A stretch of DNA of 64,000 nt from the NCBI RefSeq assembly GCF_002929805.1, contig NZ_PJJM01000088.1, positions 1-64,000 of the forward strand, in the 5' to 3' direction. Under the pieces are notes generated by a model, which worked only from the letters and a program-made list of their open reading frames with translations, had not been told where the DNA came from and did no database searches. Numbering within the stretch: position 1 is the first letter of the stretch; every line of letters begins with the position of its first letter. This document shows, one piece after another, positions 24,616 through 34,182 of the stretch. Source of the stretch: Cryobacterium sp. Y50 (GTDB lineage Bacteria; Actinomycetota; Actinomycetes; Actinomycetales; Microbacteriaceae). A program made the translations under genes and the position numbers.

Positions 24616-26363
24616 ACCCGACGCGCGCGCCGCCCTCACTGAGCAGCTCCGCCCACCCGCCGGGTATGAGCTGCTCCACGCTGTCGGTACCACGTTCACG
24701 CTCGACCTCACCAGTGCTCTGGCCAGCCCCCTGTCGTTTGCGGCGCACCGTGTGCGCGAGAGCGACGATCCCATTGCAATTCTCGACGCGGTGCGGCGAG
24801 CCGCCGATCGGGTAGATATCTTTGCCCAGGCCGGCCAGATCGTCGCCCCCCGACAGGCCTCTGATCTAGTCGCCTTCCTCGAGCCGATGCTGCATCCGGT
24901 CACCGCACGGTGCCCCGGTGGGCTCTTCCACCCGAAAGTGTGGATTCTTGAGTATGGCCGCGGCAGCGACCGCGCGTACCGGCTGCTGTGCTCGAGTAGA
25001 AACCTCACCGCTGACCGCAGCTGGGACATGGTCGTGCGCCTCGCACGGTACCCCCACCAACGTAGATCAGCCGGCGAGTGCCCCGGCACGCGACTTCCTT
25101 ACCGCGCTCCCCCGGCTTGCTGTCACTCCCTTGACTGAAAACCGAACGCTCCACATAGCGGACTTAGCGCACCGCGTCAGCCGCGTGCGCTGGGAGGCCC
25201 CTGGTGACGTGCGCGAGGTCGTGCTGCATGCCCTGGGCATCGGGCGCCCGACGACGGCAGACTTCGACGGTAAGCGCCACCTGATTGTTTCGCCGTTCCT
25301 GTCCGATGACGGCATCGCCCGGCTCGCCCCCGCCAGATCGACCAAGGTGCACGTCGTCTCCCGAGCAGAAAGCCTGGACCGACTCCGGCCGGAGACGCTG
25401 AAGCGGATCGTCCCCTATGTGCTCGACGACGCGGCCCGCGACACGGCAGAGGTCGACGGTGACCCACTCGAAGGCCTGCACGCCAAGACGTTCGTTCTCG
25501 ACAGACGCGACGGGTCCCACGTCTTTATCGGGTCCGCGAATGCGACCAACGCTGCTTTCACGCAGAACGTCGAGTTCATGATCGAGTTGATCGGCCCCCT
25601 GCCCCGCATCGGCGTCGAGGCCGTCTTCGGCGAGAAATCGGCTCTGTTCCAACTGGTCGTGCCGTATCCGGCCACCGGCGGCGTAGAGCACAGCGACGAC
25701 GACAAGGCTGATCATGCGTTGGAGTCGGCGATCCGGTCTCTCGCCACCTCGCGCCTGCGCAATACTGTGGTCGCATGCGACGAGTCGAACTTCGACATCC
25801 TCGTCGAGTCGCTCGATTCGACGCACCCACCGGCCGATCTCCAAATTTACGTACGTTTGCTGACGAGGCCGGGGAATTCGCATCCACTCCCGGTGGTCAC
25901 TGGCGAGAGCGTACGGTTCGAGGCCATGCCGCTTACCGACGTGACCCCGTTTCTTGTGATTCGAGTCGTCGACACCCGCGGCGAAGAGCGCAGCACCGTC
26001 GTGCGGGTCGAGCTCGTCGGCGATCTCCCTGGGCGGCGGGACGCCGTGCTCGCGCGGCAGATCGACACTCCGGAGAAGTTCCTTCGCTTCTTGATGCTGC
26101 TGCTCGCCCAGGACAGCGATGATGGGGCGCTTTTCACTGCGGGTGGCGGGGGTAGTTTCGGTGACTGGGGCGCCGACGGTGTCGGTCTCTTCGAGGCGCT
26201 GGTGCGCTCGGTGGGCGCTCGCAACTCCGGACTTGACGACCTCGGTCATCTGATCGAGCGCCTCCAAGCGGATGCCGCGGCGACCGTTCTTCCCGCGGGT
26301 TTCGACGAACTCTGGGCTTCTGTCTGGTCGGCACATCTCACTTTGCAGGGCGCCCGGCTGTGA
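24608..26363 (+). pseudogene. Phospholipase-D-like protein interrupted by a frameshift
   Basis: The frame from ATG 24608 reads a PLD protein with a first HKD-like motif (LFHPKVWILEY, then LLCSSRNLTADRSWD) and stops at 25138 after about 145 good residues. The remainder (DFLTALPRLAV through LHAKTFVLDRRDGSHVFIGS, NATNAAF and on to stop 26363) continues in another frame. Removing one base at about 25043-25055, where there is a CCCCC run, restores a protein of about 585 residues. Both halves keep PLD residues, so the gene was functional recently. It overlaps DUF6361 upstream and the helicase downstream (GTGA). Real decay and sequencing error cannot be told apart here. Confidence 0.8.
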
Positions 26364-29300
26364 CTGTGTTCAATGCTGAGGCTGTGCTCAGCGAGCTCAA
26401 AGGATTTCAGCGCGACGCCGTCGACCACGTCATTCATCGGTTCTATGGTTCTGCCGATGCGAGCCGCCGATTTCTCGTCGCCGACGAGACGGGGCTTGGT
26501 AAGAGCGTGGTGGCTCGCGGTGTGATTGCGCGAACCATCGAACAGCTACAACACGATGACACCGTCGACCGGATTGACGTGGTCTATATCTGTTCGAATA
26601 CTGACCTGGCACAGCAGAATCTTCAGCGGCTCAACGTGACCGGCAACCCGCATCTCGCGTTCACCAGTCGGCTGACGCTGCTGGCTTTGGAGTCCCGACG
26701 TCTCGGCGGTACCGCGATCGACGGCAAGGTTGTGAATCTGGTGTCGTTCACTCCGGGAACGTCCTTCAACAACTCAAGTTGGCGCACCGGGTCGAAGGAA
26801 GAGCGTGCCCTGCTGCATGTGATTCTGAACGATGAGCTGCAGCACAATCTCGCTCAGAGTCACGCCTCACGGCTCTTCTTTCAAGGCACGGTGCGCACGG
26901 AGAAATCGTTCTCATACTGCGTGGAGTGGATCCGACGAGTGCTCGACGGCCCGGTTCACGAGCCGATCCTCACTGCGTTTCGCAGTAACGCGTCCAGCCT
27001 CGGCTTGCTAGCTCGGTACCAGCGCATCGTCGACGACATCGTGCAGAACGGGCTGCCGACGGAGATGAACGTCATCAAGGAAATCACCGCTGAGCTACGG
27101 GGGGCTCTTGCGCGTGCCAGTGTTGAGACACTGGAGCCCGACCTCGTCATTCTTGATGAGTTTCAGCGCTTCAGCCACTTGCTCGATCCGGAGACGGGAG
27201 GCGACGCCGCCGAGCTTGCGCATCACCTTTTTGACTACGGCCAAGCCAAGGTCCTGTTGTTGTCGGCGACGCCGTATAAGGCGTACACAGCCCCAACAGA
27301 TGACTCCGACGACGACCACTACACCGATTTCATTGCCGTCCTGAGCTTTCTCGCGGGAGGAGCGACGGCGGATCTGTCCGAGGTGAAACGGCTCTTCGAA
27401 GAATATCGTGCCGGCATTGCGGCAGGCGCGTTGGTGGCGGACATCGCGGCATCCCTGCGCATTCGCCTACTGCGCTGGATGAGTCGTACCGAACGTCCGC
27501 AGCTCGGCGCTGACGGAATGCTGCGGGAGCGCCACATTACCTCGGCGTTGCCGTCGCCGGCGAACCTCATCGGCTTCGCCGGGCTGCAGCGTCTGGCCCA
27601 GGAGCTCGACGCGCCGATCTCCGTTGAGTATTGGAAGTCGATCCCCTATTTCGGCAACTTCATGGAGAACTACCAGGTCTCCAGGGCGCTCGACAAACGA
27701 CTCGAGGACGCGGAATCTGCACAAGCGATCGAGCCCTATTTGGCGGGTTTGGATACGCTCGATGCCGAGGCATTGTGCTCTTACGAGCCCGTCCGGATTG
27801 GGTACGGACACATAGGTAGCCTCGCTGAGGACATGCTCGAGTCCGGGCTGTGGAAGCTGCTGTGGCTGCCTCCGTCGATGCCGTACTTTGAGCCGGGCGG
27901 GCCCTTCGCAGAGCGTGGTGTCGTGTCGGCCACAAAACGGCTCGTGTTCTCGACGTGGACTGCGACACCTACAGCGATTGCGAGTTTGCTCAGCTACGAA
28001 GCGGAACGACTGACAGCGTTCGGTTCGACCCGCCTGACCCGAAACACGGCCGAGGCACGCAAGAATCTGGCGTCCCGTCTCAACTGGGCGACCGTGGATG
28101 GGAGGGCCAACGCCATGTCGACGCTGGCACTTTTTTGGCCCCACCCCGCGCTCGCACTGCAGGCCGACCCGCTGGATGTCGCTCGTCGCCATGCCGGGAT
28201 GCCGGTGCGAGTGCCAGCGCTTGCTGCGGAAGCTGATGTGCAGGCCTCCTTTGACGGCGAGGCGGTCGCTGGTCAGGCTTGGCAGGCGTATTTCAGCACG
28301 CCTGGCATGGTGCCGACCGGCCTGACTGCTGCTCGCGTGACGTCCGCCATGGAGAGTCGCGGAGCTGAGCTGCCTGACGATGAATCACAAACGAGCGCAG
28401 GCCTACGCATCCACGTCGATGCAGCGTTCGATGCCGGTCAGGCCGGAGATGACGTGTCGCACGAGCATTTGGCGCGACTCGCGCTTCATTCCCCGGGCAA
28501 CATCGCCTATCGGGCGCTGTCCAGGCTCCGGACCATAGCGGATGCCACCACCGACGCAGGATTGTGGAGTGCTGCAGCGCTGCTGTCGAACGGACTCCGA
28601 AGTCTGTTCAACCGACTGGAGACCACGCTGCTGCTCGATCAGCTCTACTCGACCGGGGAGGCCTACTGGCTCGTCGTGCTCCGGTATTGCGCGGACGGCA
28701 ACCTGCAGGCATCCATGGATGAGTACCTATTCCAGCTGCGCAGCGAAACCGGGGGCACTGCCCTCACCGACGAAGTACTCCTCCAGCTCGCCGGGCGCGC
28801 TTACGACGCAGTTACATTGCGGCCGTCTACCTACCGCGCTCGAGATCTCGCGGACCCCACCACCAGTATCCCCTTCACAGCCCGATTTGCCCTGCGGTAC
28901 GGAGGCAAGCAACAGGAGACCGAAAGTGCTCGCCAGCCGGAGATTCGAAACGCCTTCAACAGCCCATTCTGGCCGTTCGTGTTGGCGTCCACCAGCGTCG
29001 GCCAAGAGGGCATCGACTTTCACTGGTGGAGCCATGAAGTGCTGCACTGGAACCTGCCGTCGAACCCGGTGGACTTCGAACAACGCGAAGGCCGCGTCAA
29101 CCGCTTCGCCGGCCACGCAGTGCGCAAGAACATTGCAGCCGAGCACTGGCGGGATGTTGTTGCGTCAAGCGAGTCAAACCCCTGGAAGGTTGCATTTGAC
29201 GCCGCCCAGACGGCTCACCCCGAACTCGGGGAGTTCGCCCCGTACTGGCTCTACCCCGGTGCGTCCAAGGTGGAGCGGCAGATCATCACCTATCCCCTCA

Positions 29301-29467
29301 GCCGCGATATCGAGAAGGTCGAGCGCCTCAAGGACGCACTAACTCTGTACCGGCTCACTCTCGGACAGCCCCGCCAGCAGGACATGCTCGAGATGATGCA
29401 GCGGCGTGGGGTCAACCCGTCGCAGGTCGCGAAACTGGACTTGAGCCCTCCAGTGCGGGATCGCTGA
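26360..29467 (+). CDS. Large SF2 helicase of the DUF6361-PLD operon
   Basis: The 1035-residue protein has an SNF2-like SF2 core: ADETGLGKS (Walker A, residues about 40-48), LVILDEFQRF (motif II near 266, DEFQ rather than DEAH) and LLLSATPYK (motif III near 300). A long helical insert follows, then the second RecA fold with STSVGQEGIDFHWW and FEQREGRVNRFAGHAVRKN (motif VI near 907). GTG 26360 overlaps the PLD stop. ATP-driven movement on DNA is expected, with the PLD protein as nuclease and DUF6361 as possible targeting partner. This one is intact and in frame throughout. Confidence 0.85.
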   Translation: MTVFNAEAVLSELKGFQRDAVDHVIHRFYGSADASRRFLVADETGLGKSVVARGVIARTIEQLQHDDTVDRIDVVYICSNTDLAQQNLQRLNVTGNPHLAFTSRLTLLALESRRLGGTAIDGKVVNLVSFTPGTSFNNSSWRTGSKEERALLHVILNDELQHNLAQSHASRLFFQGTVRTEKSFSYCVEWIRRVLDGPVHEPILTAFRSNASSLGLLARYQRIVDDIVQNGLPTEMNVIKEITAELRGALARASVETLEPDLVILDEFQRFSHLLDPETGGDAAELAHHLFDYGQAKVLLLSATPYKAYTAPTDDSDDDHYTDFIAVLSFLAGGATADLSEVKRLFEEYRAGIAAGALVADIAASLRIRLLRWMSRTERPQLGADGMLRERHITSALPSPANLIGFAGLQRLAQELDAPISVEYWKSIPYFGNFMENYQVSRALDKRLEDAESAQAIEPYLAGLDTLDAEALCSYEPVRIGYGHIGSLAEDMLESGLWKLLWLPPSMPYFEPGGPFAERGVVSATKRLVFSTWTATPTAIASLLSYEAERLTAFGSTRLTRNTAEARKNLASRLNWATVDGRANAMSTLALFWPHPALALQADPLDVARRHAGMPVRVPALAAEADVQASFDGEAVAGQAWQAYFSTPGMVPTGLTAARVTSAMESRGAELPDDESQTSAGLRIHVDAAFDAGQAGDDVSHEHLARLALHSPGNIAYRALSRLRTIADATTDAGLWSAAALLSNGLRSLFNRLETTLLLDQLYSTGEAYWLVVLRYCADGNLQASMDEYLFQLRSETGGTALTDEVLLQLAGRAYDAVTLRPSTYRARDLADPTTSIPFTARFALRYGGKQQETESARQPEIRNAFNSPFWPFVLASTSVGQEGIDFHWWSHEVLHWNLPSNPVDFEQREGRVNRFAGHAVRKNIAAEHWRDVVASSESNPWKVAFDAAQTAHPELGEFAPYWLYPGASKVERQIITYPLSRDIEKVERLKDALTLYRLTLGQPRQQDMLEMMQRRGVNPSQVAKLDLSPPVRDR

Positions 29468-29539
29468 CCTGAAGGCGCGGCGTCGGTTCGGTCAGGCCTC
29501 GAGAGGTTTTTCGACACTTTGGTTCTGCCAGCTGCCATA

Positions 29540-29626
29540 GCTGACGTCGGCCTGCTTCTTAATCGTTGTCGATGCGGGGCTGACCACGACGATCACAGTC
29601 TGCGCGGGCGGGACCCGCGGCATCCG
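29540..29626 (-). pseudogene. Remnant of a second NERD gene
   Basis: The minus strand encodes RMPRVPPAQTVIVVVSPAST then TIKKQADVS, matching RMPQLPAAQAVIALVSPGP-ITIKKRP of the NERD protein at 22237-22971. Only this stretch of about 29 codons remains. It lies in the same orientation as the intact gene, on the other side of the DUF6361-PLD-helicase operon. The remainder of 29468-29757 shows no gene. Confidence 0.65.
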
Positions 29627-29757
29627 ATGACGCCTAGCGGCGAATGCCGTGCCGCTCGGCGCCGGAGTGTTTGTCGCCAGAAAGCGGGGCGGCTGGGAGG
29701 CTTTGCTCAGGAGCGGCTGGACACAATAGAAACCCCAGCCAAACCGAAGGGCCCCCT

Positions 29758-30585
29758 ATGAGCAATTTCCAGCGCATTCTGAGCATGGCAGCAAAAGCCC
29801 TTGAACAGAAAGGGCAGCCGTCGTCGGGCGGGTCAGGCAAGACGGATTGGCGCGAGATGGTGCGCACCGCAGCCGACAAGGTCACCGGAGACAGCAAGCC
29901 CCCGGCGAACAACGTGCAGCGCAGCGCCGCTCCCCTCTCTGGTTCGAACGTGAGCGCCCAAGACCGCGCGGCCATCGCCCGCTACGACTATCTGTTGCAG
30001 ACCGCGCAGCCCCAGCAGCTTGAGCAGGTTCACCGCGACGCCTTCGCGCGGCTCACGCCGGCGCAACGCGACGAGGTCAACGCCCAGCTGCGCGCAGAGC
30101 TGCCCTCCAACGAATATCCGGCATCGACCAGTCCGGACGACCTGGCCCGATCGGCCACCCGCGGCGAAGCCCAGAATCCCGGCTTCCTGAAGAAACTGTT
30201 CGCCAAACCGTCCGGCCGAGGAGCCGCCAGCGCACTTGCCGGAGCGGGTGTCGCCGCTGCCGGGATCGGTGCTGTCGGGATCGGTGCCGGCGGACTACTT
30301 GCCGCCGTCGCCGGTGGCGCGGTGCTCAGCACTGTGGCCGGGCCCCTCCTGGAACAGGCTGCGGGACTGGGCGTCGATTTTGAGAGCCTCGCCGGCGGTC
30401 TCGAAGGAATCACCCAGGGCGTCGATGTCGAAAACCTCGCCGGCGGTCTCGAGGGAGTCACCCAGGGCTTCACCGACGGCGCGGGCGAGTACGCGACCGG
30501 ACTGGGCGAGCAGGTGTCTGATTTGGGATCGAACTTTGAGATCCCCGGCCTCTCGGCACTCGGCAACTTGTTTGGCCGCGACTAG
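29758..30585 (+). CDS. Hypothetical alanine/glycine-rich protein with internal repeat
   Basis: The 275-residue protein is not recognised by family. Residues 1-130 are charged and helical (MSNFQRILSMAAKALEQKG; ARYDYLLQTAQPQQLEQVHRDAFARLTPAQRDEV). A Gly/Ala-rich hydrophobic stretch (ASALAGAGVAAAGIGAVGIGAGGLLAAVAGG) could insert into a membrane. Two tandem copies of an about 14-residue unit follow (FESLAGGLEGITQGVD / VENLAGGLEGVTQGFT). AAGGG lies before ATG 29758. No function is proposed. Confidence 0.65.
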   Translation: MSNFQRILSMAAKALEQKGQPSSGGSGKTDWREMVRTAADKVTGDSKPPANNVQRSAAPLSGSNVSAQDRAAIARYDYLLQTAQPQQLEQVHRDAFARLTPAQRDEVNAQLRAELPSNEYPASTSPDDLARSATRGEAQNPGFLKKLFAKPSGRGAASALAGAGVAAAGIGAVGIGAGGLLAAVAGGAVLSTVAGPLLEQAAGLGVDFESLAGGLEGITQGVDVENLAGGLEGVTQGFTDGAGEYATGLGEQVSDLGSNFEIPGLSALGNLFGRD

Positions 30586-30681
30586 ACAATACCGACGAAG
30601 GCGGCTTCGCTAGCAGCCGGCCGGGACTCGGCCGGGGTCTGTGTCGCCATCGGCACGATGGCACTCGCGCTACGCTAACGT

Positions 30682-31305
30682 GTGCAACTTTCCCTCTGGC
30701 TGGCCCTCGTGGGCGCCGGCGTGCTAATCAGCTTCACCCCCGGCGCCGGTGCGATCAACACCATGAACAACTCGCTCACCAGCGGATTTCGCCGTTCGAT
30801 CTGGGGAATTTTCGGGCAGCAGGCTGCACTAATCGTGCACATCATCGTGGTGGCACTCGGCGTCGGGGTACTCGTCTCCGGCTCACCCATACTCTTCAAC
30901 GTCATCCGCTACGCCGGAGCCGCCTACCTGGTGTTTCTGGGCATCCGTTTAATTCTGCAAAAACCCGACCCGTCTCGCGATACAACCGTGACGTTGACCC
31001 GGGAGCCAGCCTGGTCAATGTTTCGCCGCGGCCTATGGGTCAACCTGCTCAACCCCAAGGCTCTCGTGTTCTTTCTCGCGTTCATGCCGCAGTTCATCCA
31101 GCCGGAACAGCCGCTGCTCCCCCAATATCTCGTACTGACCGTCACCGTAGTACTGATCGACATCGTCGTGATGTGGCTGTTCTTCGCGATCGCGGCCAAA
31201 TCGTTTCAGCGCTTCACGAACACCACTCGCGGCCAGCTCATTCTCAACCGCACCTTCGGCCTGCTGTTCATAGCCGTCGCGCTGCTGCTGGCGCTGGTGC
31301 ACTGA
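30682..31305 (+). CDS. LysE/RhtB-family amino-acid exporter
   Basis: The 207-residue LysE-family translocator has about six membrane helices. It opens QLSLWLALVGAGVLISFTPGAGAINTM (the PGP-like turn FTPGAG is characteristic) and has GAAYLVFLGIRLI and FRRGLWVNLLNPKALVFFLAFMPQF. The start is GTG 30682 (GCTAACGTGTGCAA), a context conserved in the dead copy at 49465, which supports it. It probably exports an amino acid or related metabolite; the substrate is unknown. Confidence 0.88.
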   Translation: MQLSLWLALVGAGVLISFTPGAGAINTMNNSLTSGFRRSIWGIFGQQAALIVHIIVVALGVGVLVSGSPILFNVIRYAGAAYLVFLGIRLILQKPDPSRDTTVTLTREPAWSMFRRGLWVNLLNPKALVFFLAFMPQFIQPEQPLLPQYLVLTVTVVLIDIVVMWLFFAIAAKSFQRFTNTTRGQLILNRTFGLLFIAVALLLALVH

Positions 31306-31413
31306 GCGGGTAAACCCAGGCGCGCCTGACCATCAGCGCTCTCGGAATGAGCCAGCCGGTCGTCGTCGGGTCCCCGCGCGGATCGCGGAGCAAACCTCCG
31401 CCCGACCGGTTCC

Positions 31414-32595
31414 CTACAACGCGAGCGCCGGCTCCCCCAGCGCCCGCATGACCGAGTACAGGTCGGCTTTTCCCTCGAAGCCGATCCCGGGCAGGTTCGG
31501 CATCGTGATGAAGCCGTTCACCACCTCTGATCCATCGGGAAAACCTCCGAAGGGCTGGAACAGGTCGGGATAGCTCTCGTTACCACCGAGGCCGAGGCCG
31601 GCCGCGATGTTGAGGGACATCTGGTGGCCGCCGTGCGGGATACAGCGCGAGCGGGACCATCCGTTCTGCTCGAGCATATTGAGGGTGCGCAGGTATTCCA
31701 CGAGCCCGTAACTGAGCGCGCAGTCGAACTGCAGCCAGTCTTTCTCGGGTCGCAGGCCTCCGTAGCGAATGAGGTTGCGGGCGTCCTGCATGGAGAACAG
31801 GTTCTCGCCGGTAGCGATGGGCTTGTCGTAGGCGGCGGCAACCGCCGCCTGCGCTTCGAAGTCCAGGGGATCGACGGGCTCTTCATACCAGAACAGGTCG
31901 TACTGCGAGAGCGCCCGAGCGTATTCCACGGCGGTCGCCTGGTCGAAACGACCGTTGGCGTCTACGGCCAGTCGCTGATGCGGTTCAAGCATGCCCAGCA
32001 CGGCTTCGATGCGCTGCAGGTCGTCGGCAAGCGGCGCTCCACCGATCTTGGCCTTCACCACGGTGTAGCCGCGGTCGAAATAGCTCTGCATCTCATCGGT
32101 CAGGCCGGTGAGGCCGCGCTCGGGCTGGTAGTAGCCGCCGGCGGCGTAGACGAAGACCTCACGGTTAGGCGTTCCCGTACCGAAACGCTCGGCCAGCAGC
32201 TGAAACAGCGGCTTTTCCTCGATCTTGGCCAAGGCATCCCAGACAGCCATGTCAACCGCGCCCACCGCGACGGATCGCTCACCATGCCCGCCGGGCTTTT
32301 CGTTGGTCATCATGGTGTTCCAGATGCGTTCCGGGTCGAAGTTGTCGCGCACCGGGTCGAGCAGGTCGACCGGGTCGGCTTCGAGCAGGCGCGGCAACAG
32401 ACGCTCGCGAATGATGGCACCCTGGCCGTAACGCCCGTTGGAGTTGAAGCCATAGCCCACGACCGGGCGGCCATCGCGCACGACGTCAGTGACAACGGCG
32501 ACCACGCTCAGGGTCATCTTGCTGAAATCGATAAAGGCGTTGCGAATCGGCGAGCTGATCGGCATGGTCTGCTCGCGCACATCAACGATTCTCAT
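31414..32595 (-). CDS. tarD: D(-)-tartrate dehydratase (enolase superfamily)
   Basis: The 393-residue protein closely follows characterised D-tartrate dehydratase. It opens RIVDVREQTMPISSPIRNA and has NEKPGGHGERSVAVGAVDMA and FVYAAGGYYQP. The first catalytic Lys lies in VVKAKIGG (about 185) and the metal ligands in AVDANGRF, WYEEP and TGEN. Further marks are RCIPHGGHQMSLNIAAGLGL, with the catalytic His near 322, and GGFPDGSEV. The reaction is D-tartrate to oxaloacetate plus water, with Mg2+. It is the last gene of the eight-gene operon and its ATG overlaps the preceding stop (ATGA). Substrate assignment rests on remembered sequence similarity, which is strong over the whole length. Confidence 0.85.
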   Translation of the reverse strand: MRIVDVREQTMPISSPIRNAFIDFSKMTLSVVAVVTDVVRDGRPVVGYGFNSNGRYGQGAIIRERLLPRLLEADPVDLLDPVRDNFDPERIWNTMMTNEKPGGHGERSVAVGAVDMAVWDALAKIEEKPLFQLLAERFGTGTPNREVFVYAAGGYYQPERGLTGLTDEMQSYFDRGYTVVKAKIGGAPLADDLQRIEAVLGMLEPHQRLAVDANGRFDQATAVEYARALSQYDLFWYEEPVDPLDFEAQAAVAAAYDKPIATGENLFSMQDARNLIRYGGLRPEKDWLQFDCALSYGLVEYLRTLNMLEQNGWSRSRCIPHGGHQMSLNIAAGLGLGGNESYPDLFQPFGGFPDGSEVVNGFITMPNLPGIGFEGKADLYSVMRALGEPALAL

Positions 32596-33701
32596 CGCAG
32601 AACAGCCTCGGCCGTCACTGTCGCGAAGGCGGCGGCGAGGGCATCGGAGACCTCTTCGGTGGTGGCGCGTCCGCCGAGATCGGGGGTGCGCACATCCGTT
32701 TCGAGCAGCACGTGGCCCATGGTGTCGACGAGCGCGGCGCCCGCTTCGGGGTGGCCGAGGTGGTCGAGCATCATCGACGCCGCCCAGACTTGACCAAGCG
32801 GGTTGGCCTTTCCTTGACCGGCAATGTCGGGTGCCGAGCCGTGCACCGGCTCGAACATCGAGGGGAACTCGCCCTCGGGGTTGAGGTTGGCCGAGGGCGC
32901 GATGCCGATGCTGCCGATGATGGCCGCGCCGAGGTCCGTGAGAATGTCGCCGAACAGGTTGGAGGCCACAATTACGTCGAAGCGGCCCGGGTCCAGTACG
33001 AACAAGGCTGCGAGGGCGTCAATGTGATATTCCGAGATCTCCAGAAGCGGATGCTCCTGCCCCAGTTCGCGCAGAATCTCGTCCCAGAACGGCATGGTGT
33101 GAATGATGCCGTTGGACTTGGTGGCGCTGGCCAGGCGGCCCTCGCGCTGTTCGGCGAGGTTGATGGCATAGTTCATGGCCCTGGTAACGCCAAAGCGGGT
33201 GAAAATCGATTCTTGGATGGCGACTTCCTGCGGTAACCCGCGATAGAGACGTCCGCCGCTCTCGGAGTATTCGCCCTCGTTGTTTTCGCGCACGACCTGA
33301 AAGTCGATGCCGCCAGCCGGCACCTTGCGCAGCGGGCTTTCGATTCCGGGGAGGAGCTTGATCGGTCGCAGGTTGATGTATTGCTGGAACGCGCGCCGGA
33401 TGGGAATCAGCAGGCCCCACAGCGATACGTGGTCAGGAACGCCGGGAAACCCGACCGCGCCGAGCAAAATCTGGTCACACTCGGCGAGCTGTTCGATGCC
33501 GTCGGCGGGCATCATGGCCCCGGTGCGAGCGTAGTACTCGCAGCTCCAGTCAAAATTTTGCCATTCAAAAGCGAACCCGAAACGGTGGCCGGCCAGCTCG
33601 AGCAGGCGCTGTGCCGGGGGCATCACTTCGGTGCCGATTCCGTCGCCGGGAATGACGGCAATGCGGTGGGTGGGAATGGTCAGGTGGGTGGGAATGGTCA
33701 T
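32592..33701 (-). CDS. ttuC: Tartrate dehydrogenase/decarboxylase-like (isocitrate/isopropylmalate dehydrogenase family)
   Basis: The 369-residue beta-decarboxylating dehydrogenase has IAVIPGDGIGTEVMPPAQRLL, LWGLLIPIRRAFQQYINLRP, FQVVRENNEGEYS, SNLFGDILTDLGAAIIGSIG and FEPVHGSAPDIAG. NNEGEYS and the Trp-containing LWGLLIPIR segment are those of the TtuC/DmlA branch. It acts on tartrate, meso-tartrate or D-malate, giving oxaloglycolate/glycerate or pyruvate. The start at 33701 follows TTGGAGGTAACCCC. The first codons contain a short tandem duplication (TIPTHLTIPTHR). The neighbouring tarD supports the tartrate reading; D-malate is the main alternative. Confidence 0.8.
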   Translation of the reverse strand: MTIPTHLTIPTHRIAVIPGDGIGTEVMPPAQRLLELAGHRFGFAFEWQNFDWSCEYYARTGAMMPADGIEQLAECDQILLGAVGFPGVPDHVSLWGLLIPIRRAFQQYINLRPIKLLPGIESPLRKVPAGGIDFQVVRENNEGEYSESGGRLYRGLPQEVAIQESIFTRFGVTRAMNYAINLAEQREGRLASATKSNGIIHTMPFWDEILRELGQEHPLLEISEYHIDALAALFVLDPGRFDVIVASNLFGDILTDLGAAIIGSIGIAPSANLNPEGEFPSMFEPVHGSAPDIAGQGKANPLGQVWAASMMLDHLGHPEAGAALVDTMGHVLLETDVRTPDLGGRATTEEVSDALAAAFATVTAEAVLR

Positions 33702-33765
33702 GGGGTTACCTCCAAGTTTGGATAGTTCGTTTGGGAAGGGTGAAGATCTGAATGCGCCACATTTC

Positions 33766-34182
33766 CTACGCGCCGGTGCCCGAACCACCCTCGTGCACGC
33801 TCACGGTCGGCTCGATGCCATCGGCACCGACAACCTCTCGCCAAGCCTCGAACCCACCCTGGAACGCTACGATGCCAGCCTCGGGCAGCGAGATCTCGAT
33901 CGCTTCCAGAATCTCGGTCGCCGACACCCCAAGGTCCAGAGCCACCCGGATATGGCTTTGGATGTGCCCCTTCGACGCGCGCATCACCGTGAGGCTCACG
34001 ATGAAGATGAGCTCCTTGGTACGCCGGTCCAGGGTGCGCTGGTCGAGGTACGCGGCCGACACCAGGTGATTCGCGGCCTGCAGCACCGGAAAATCCTGTT
34101 TCGCCATCACCTTGTGGTAATCGAGCACATAACCACGCTTGCGGGCCATCTCGTCGATGTAGTCCTGCGGGTTCTCAGACAT
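33766..34182 (-). CDS. Carboxymuconolactone-decarboxylase-family protein
   Basis: The 138-residue protein has the CMD/AhpD helical fold pattern: LDRRTKELIFIVSLTVMRASKGHIQSHIRVALDLGVSATEILEAIEIS. The CxxC redox pair of AhpD is absent (ASKGHIQSH stands in its place, keeping the second His), so it is unlikely to be a peroxidase. A lactonase or decarboxylase-type or accessory role is more likely. It overlaps the dehydrogenase gene upstream by eight bases. The substrate in this operon is unknown. Confidence 0.78.
   Translation of the reverse strand: MSENPQDYIDEMARKRGYVLDYHKVMAKQDFPVLQAANHLVSAAYLDQRTLDRRTKELIFIVSLTVMRASKGHIQSHIRVALDLGVSATEILEAIEISLPEAGIVAFQGGFEAWREVVGADGIEPTVSVHEGGSGTGA

Noticed and set aside
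18859-29467. DISARM system
   Set aside because: PLD and helicase proteins are present, but there is no DrmB (DUF1998) protein and no methyltransferase.
33766-34182. AhpD-type peroxidase
   Set aside because: The CxxC active site is missing, although the fold pattern is that of the CMD family.
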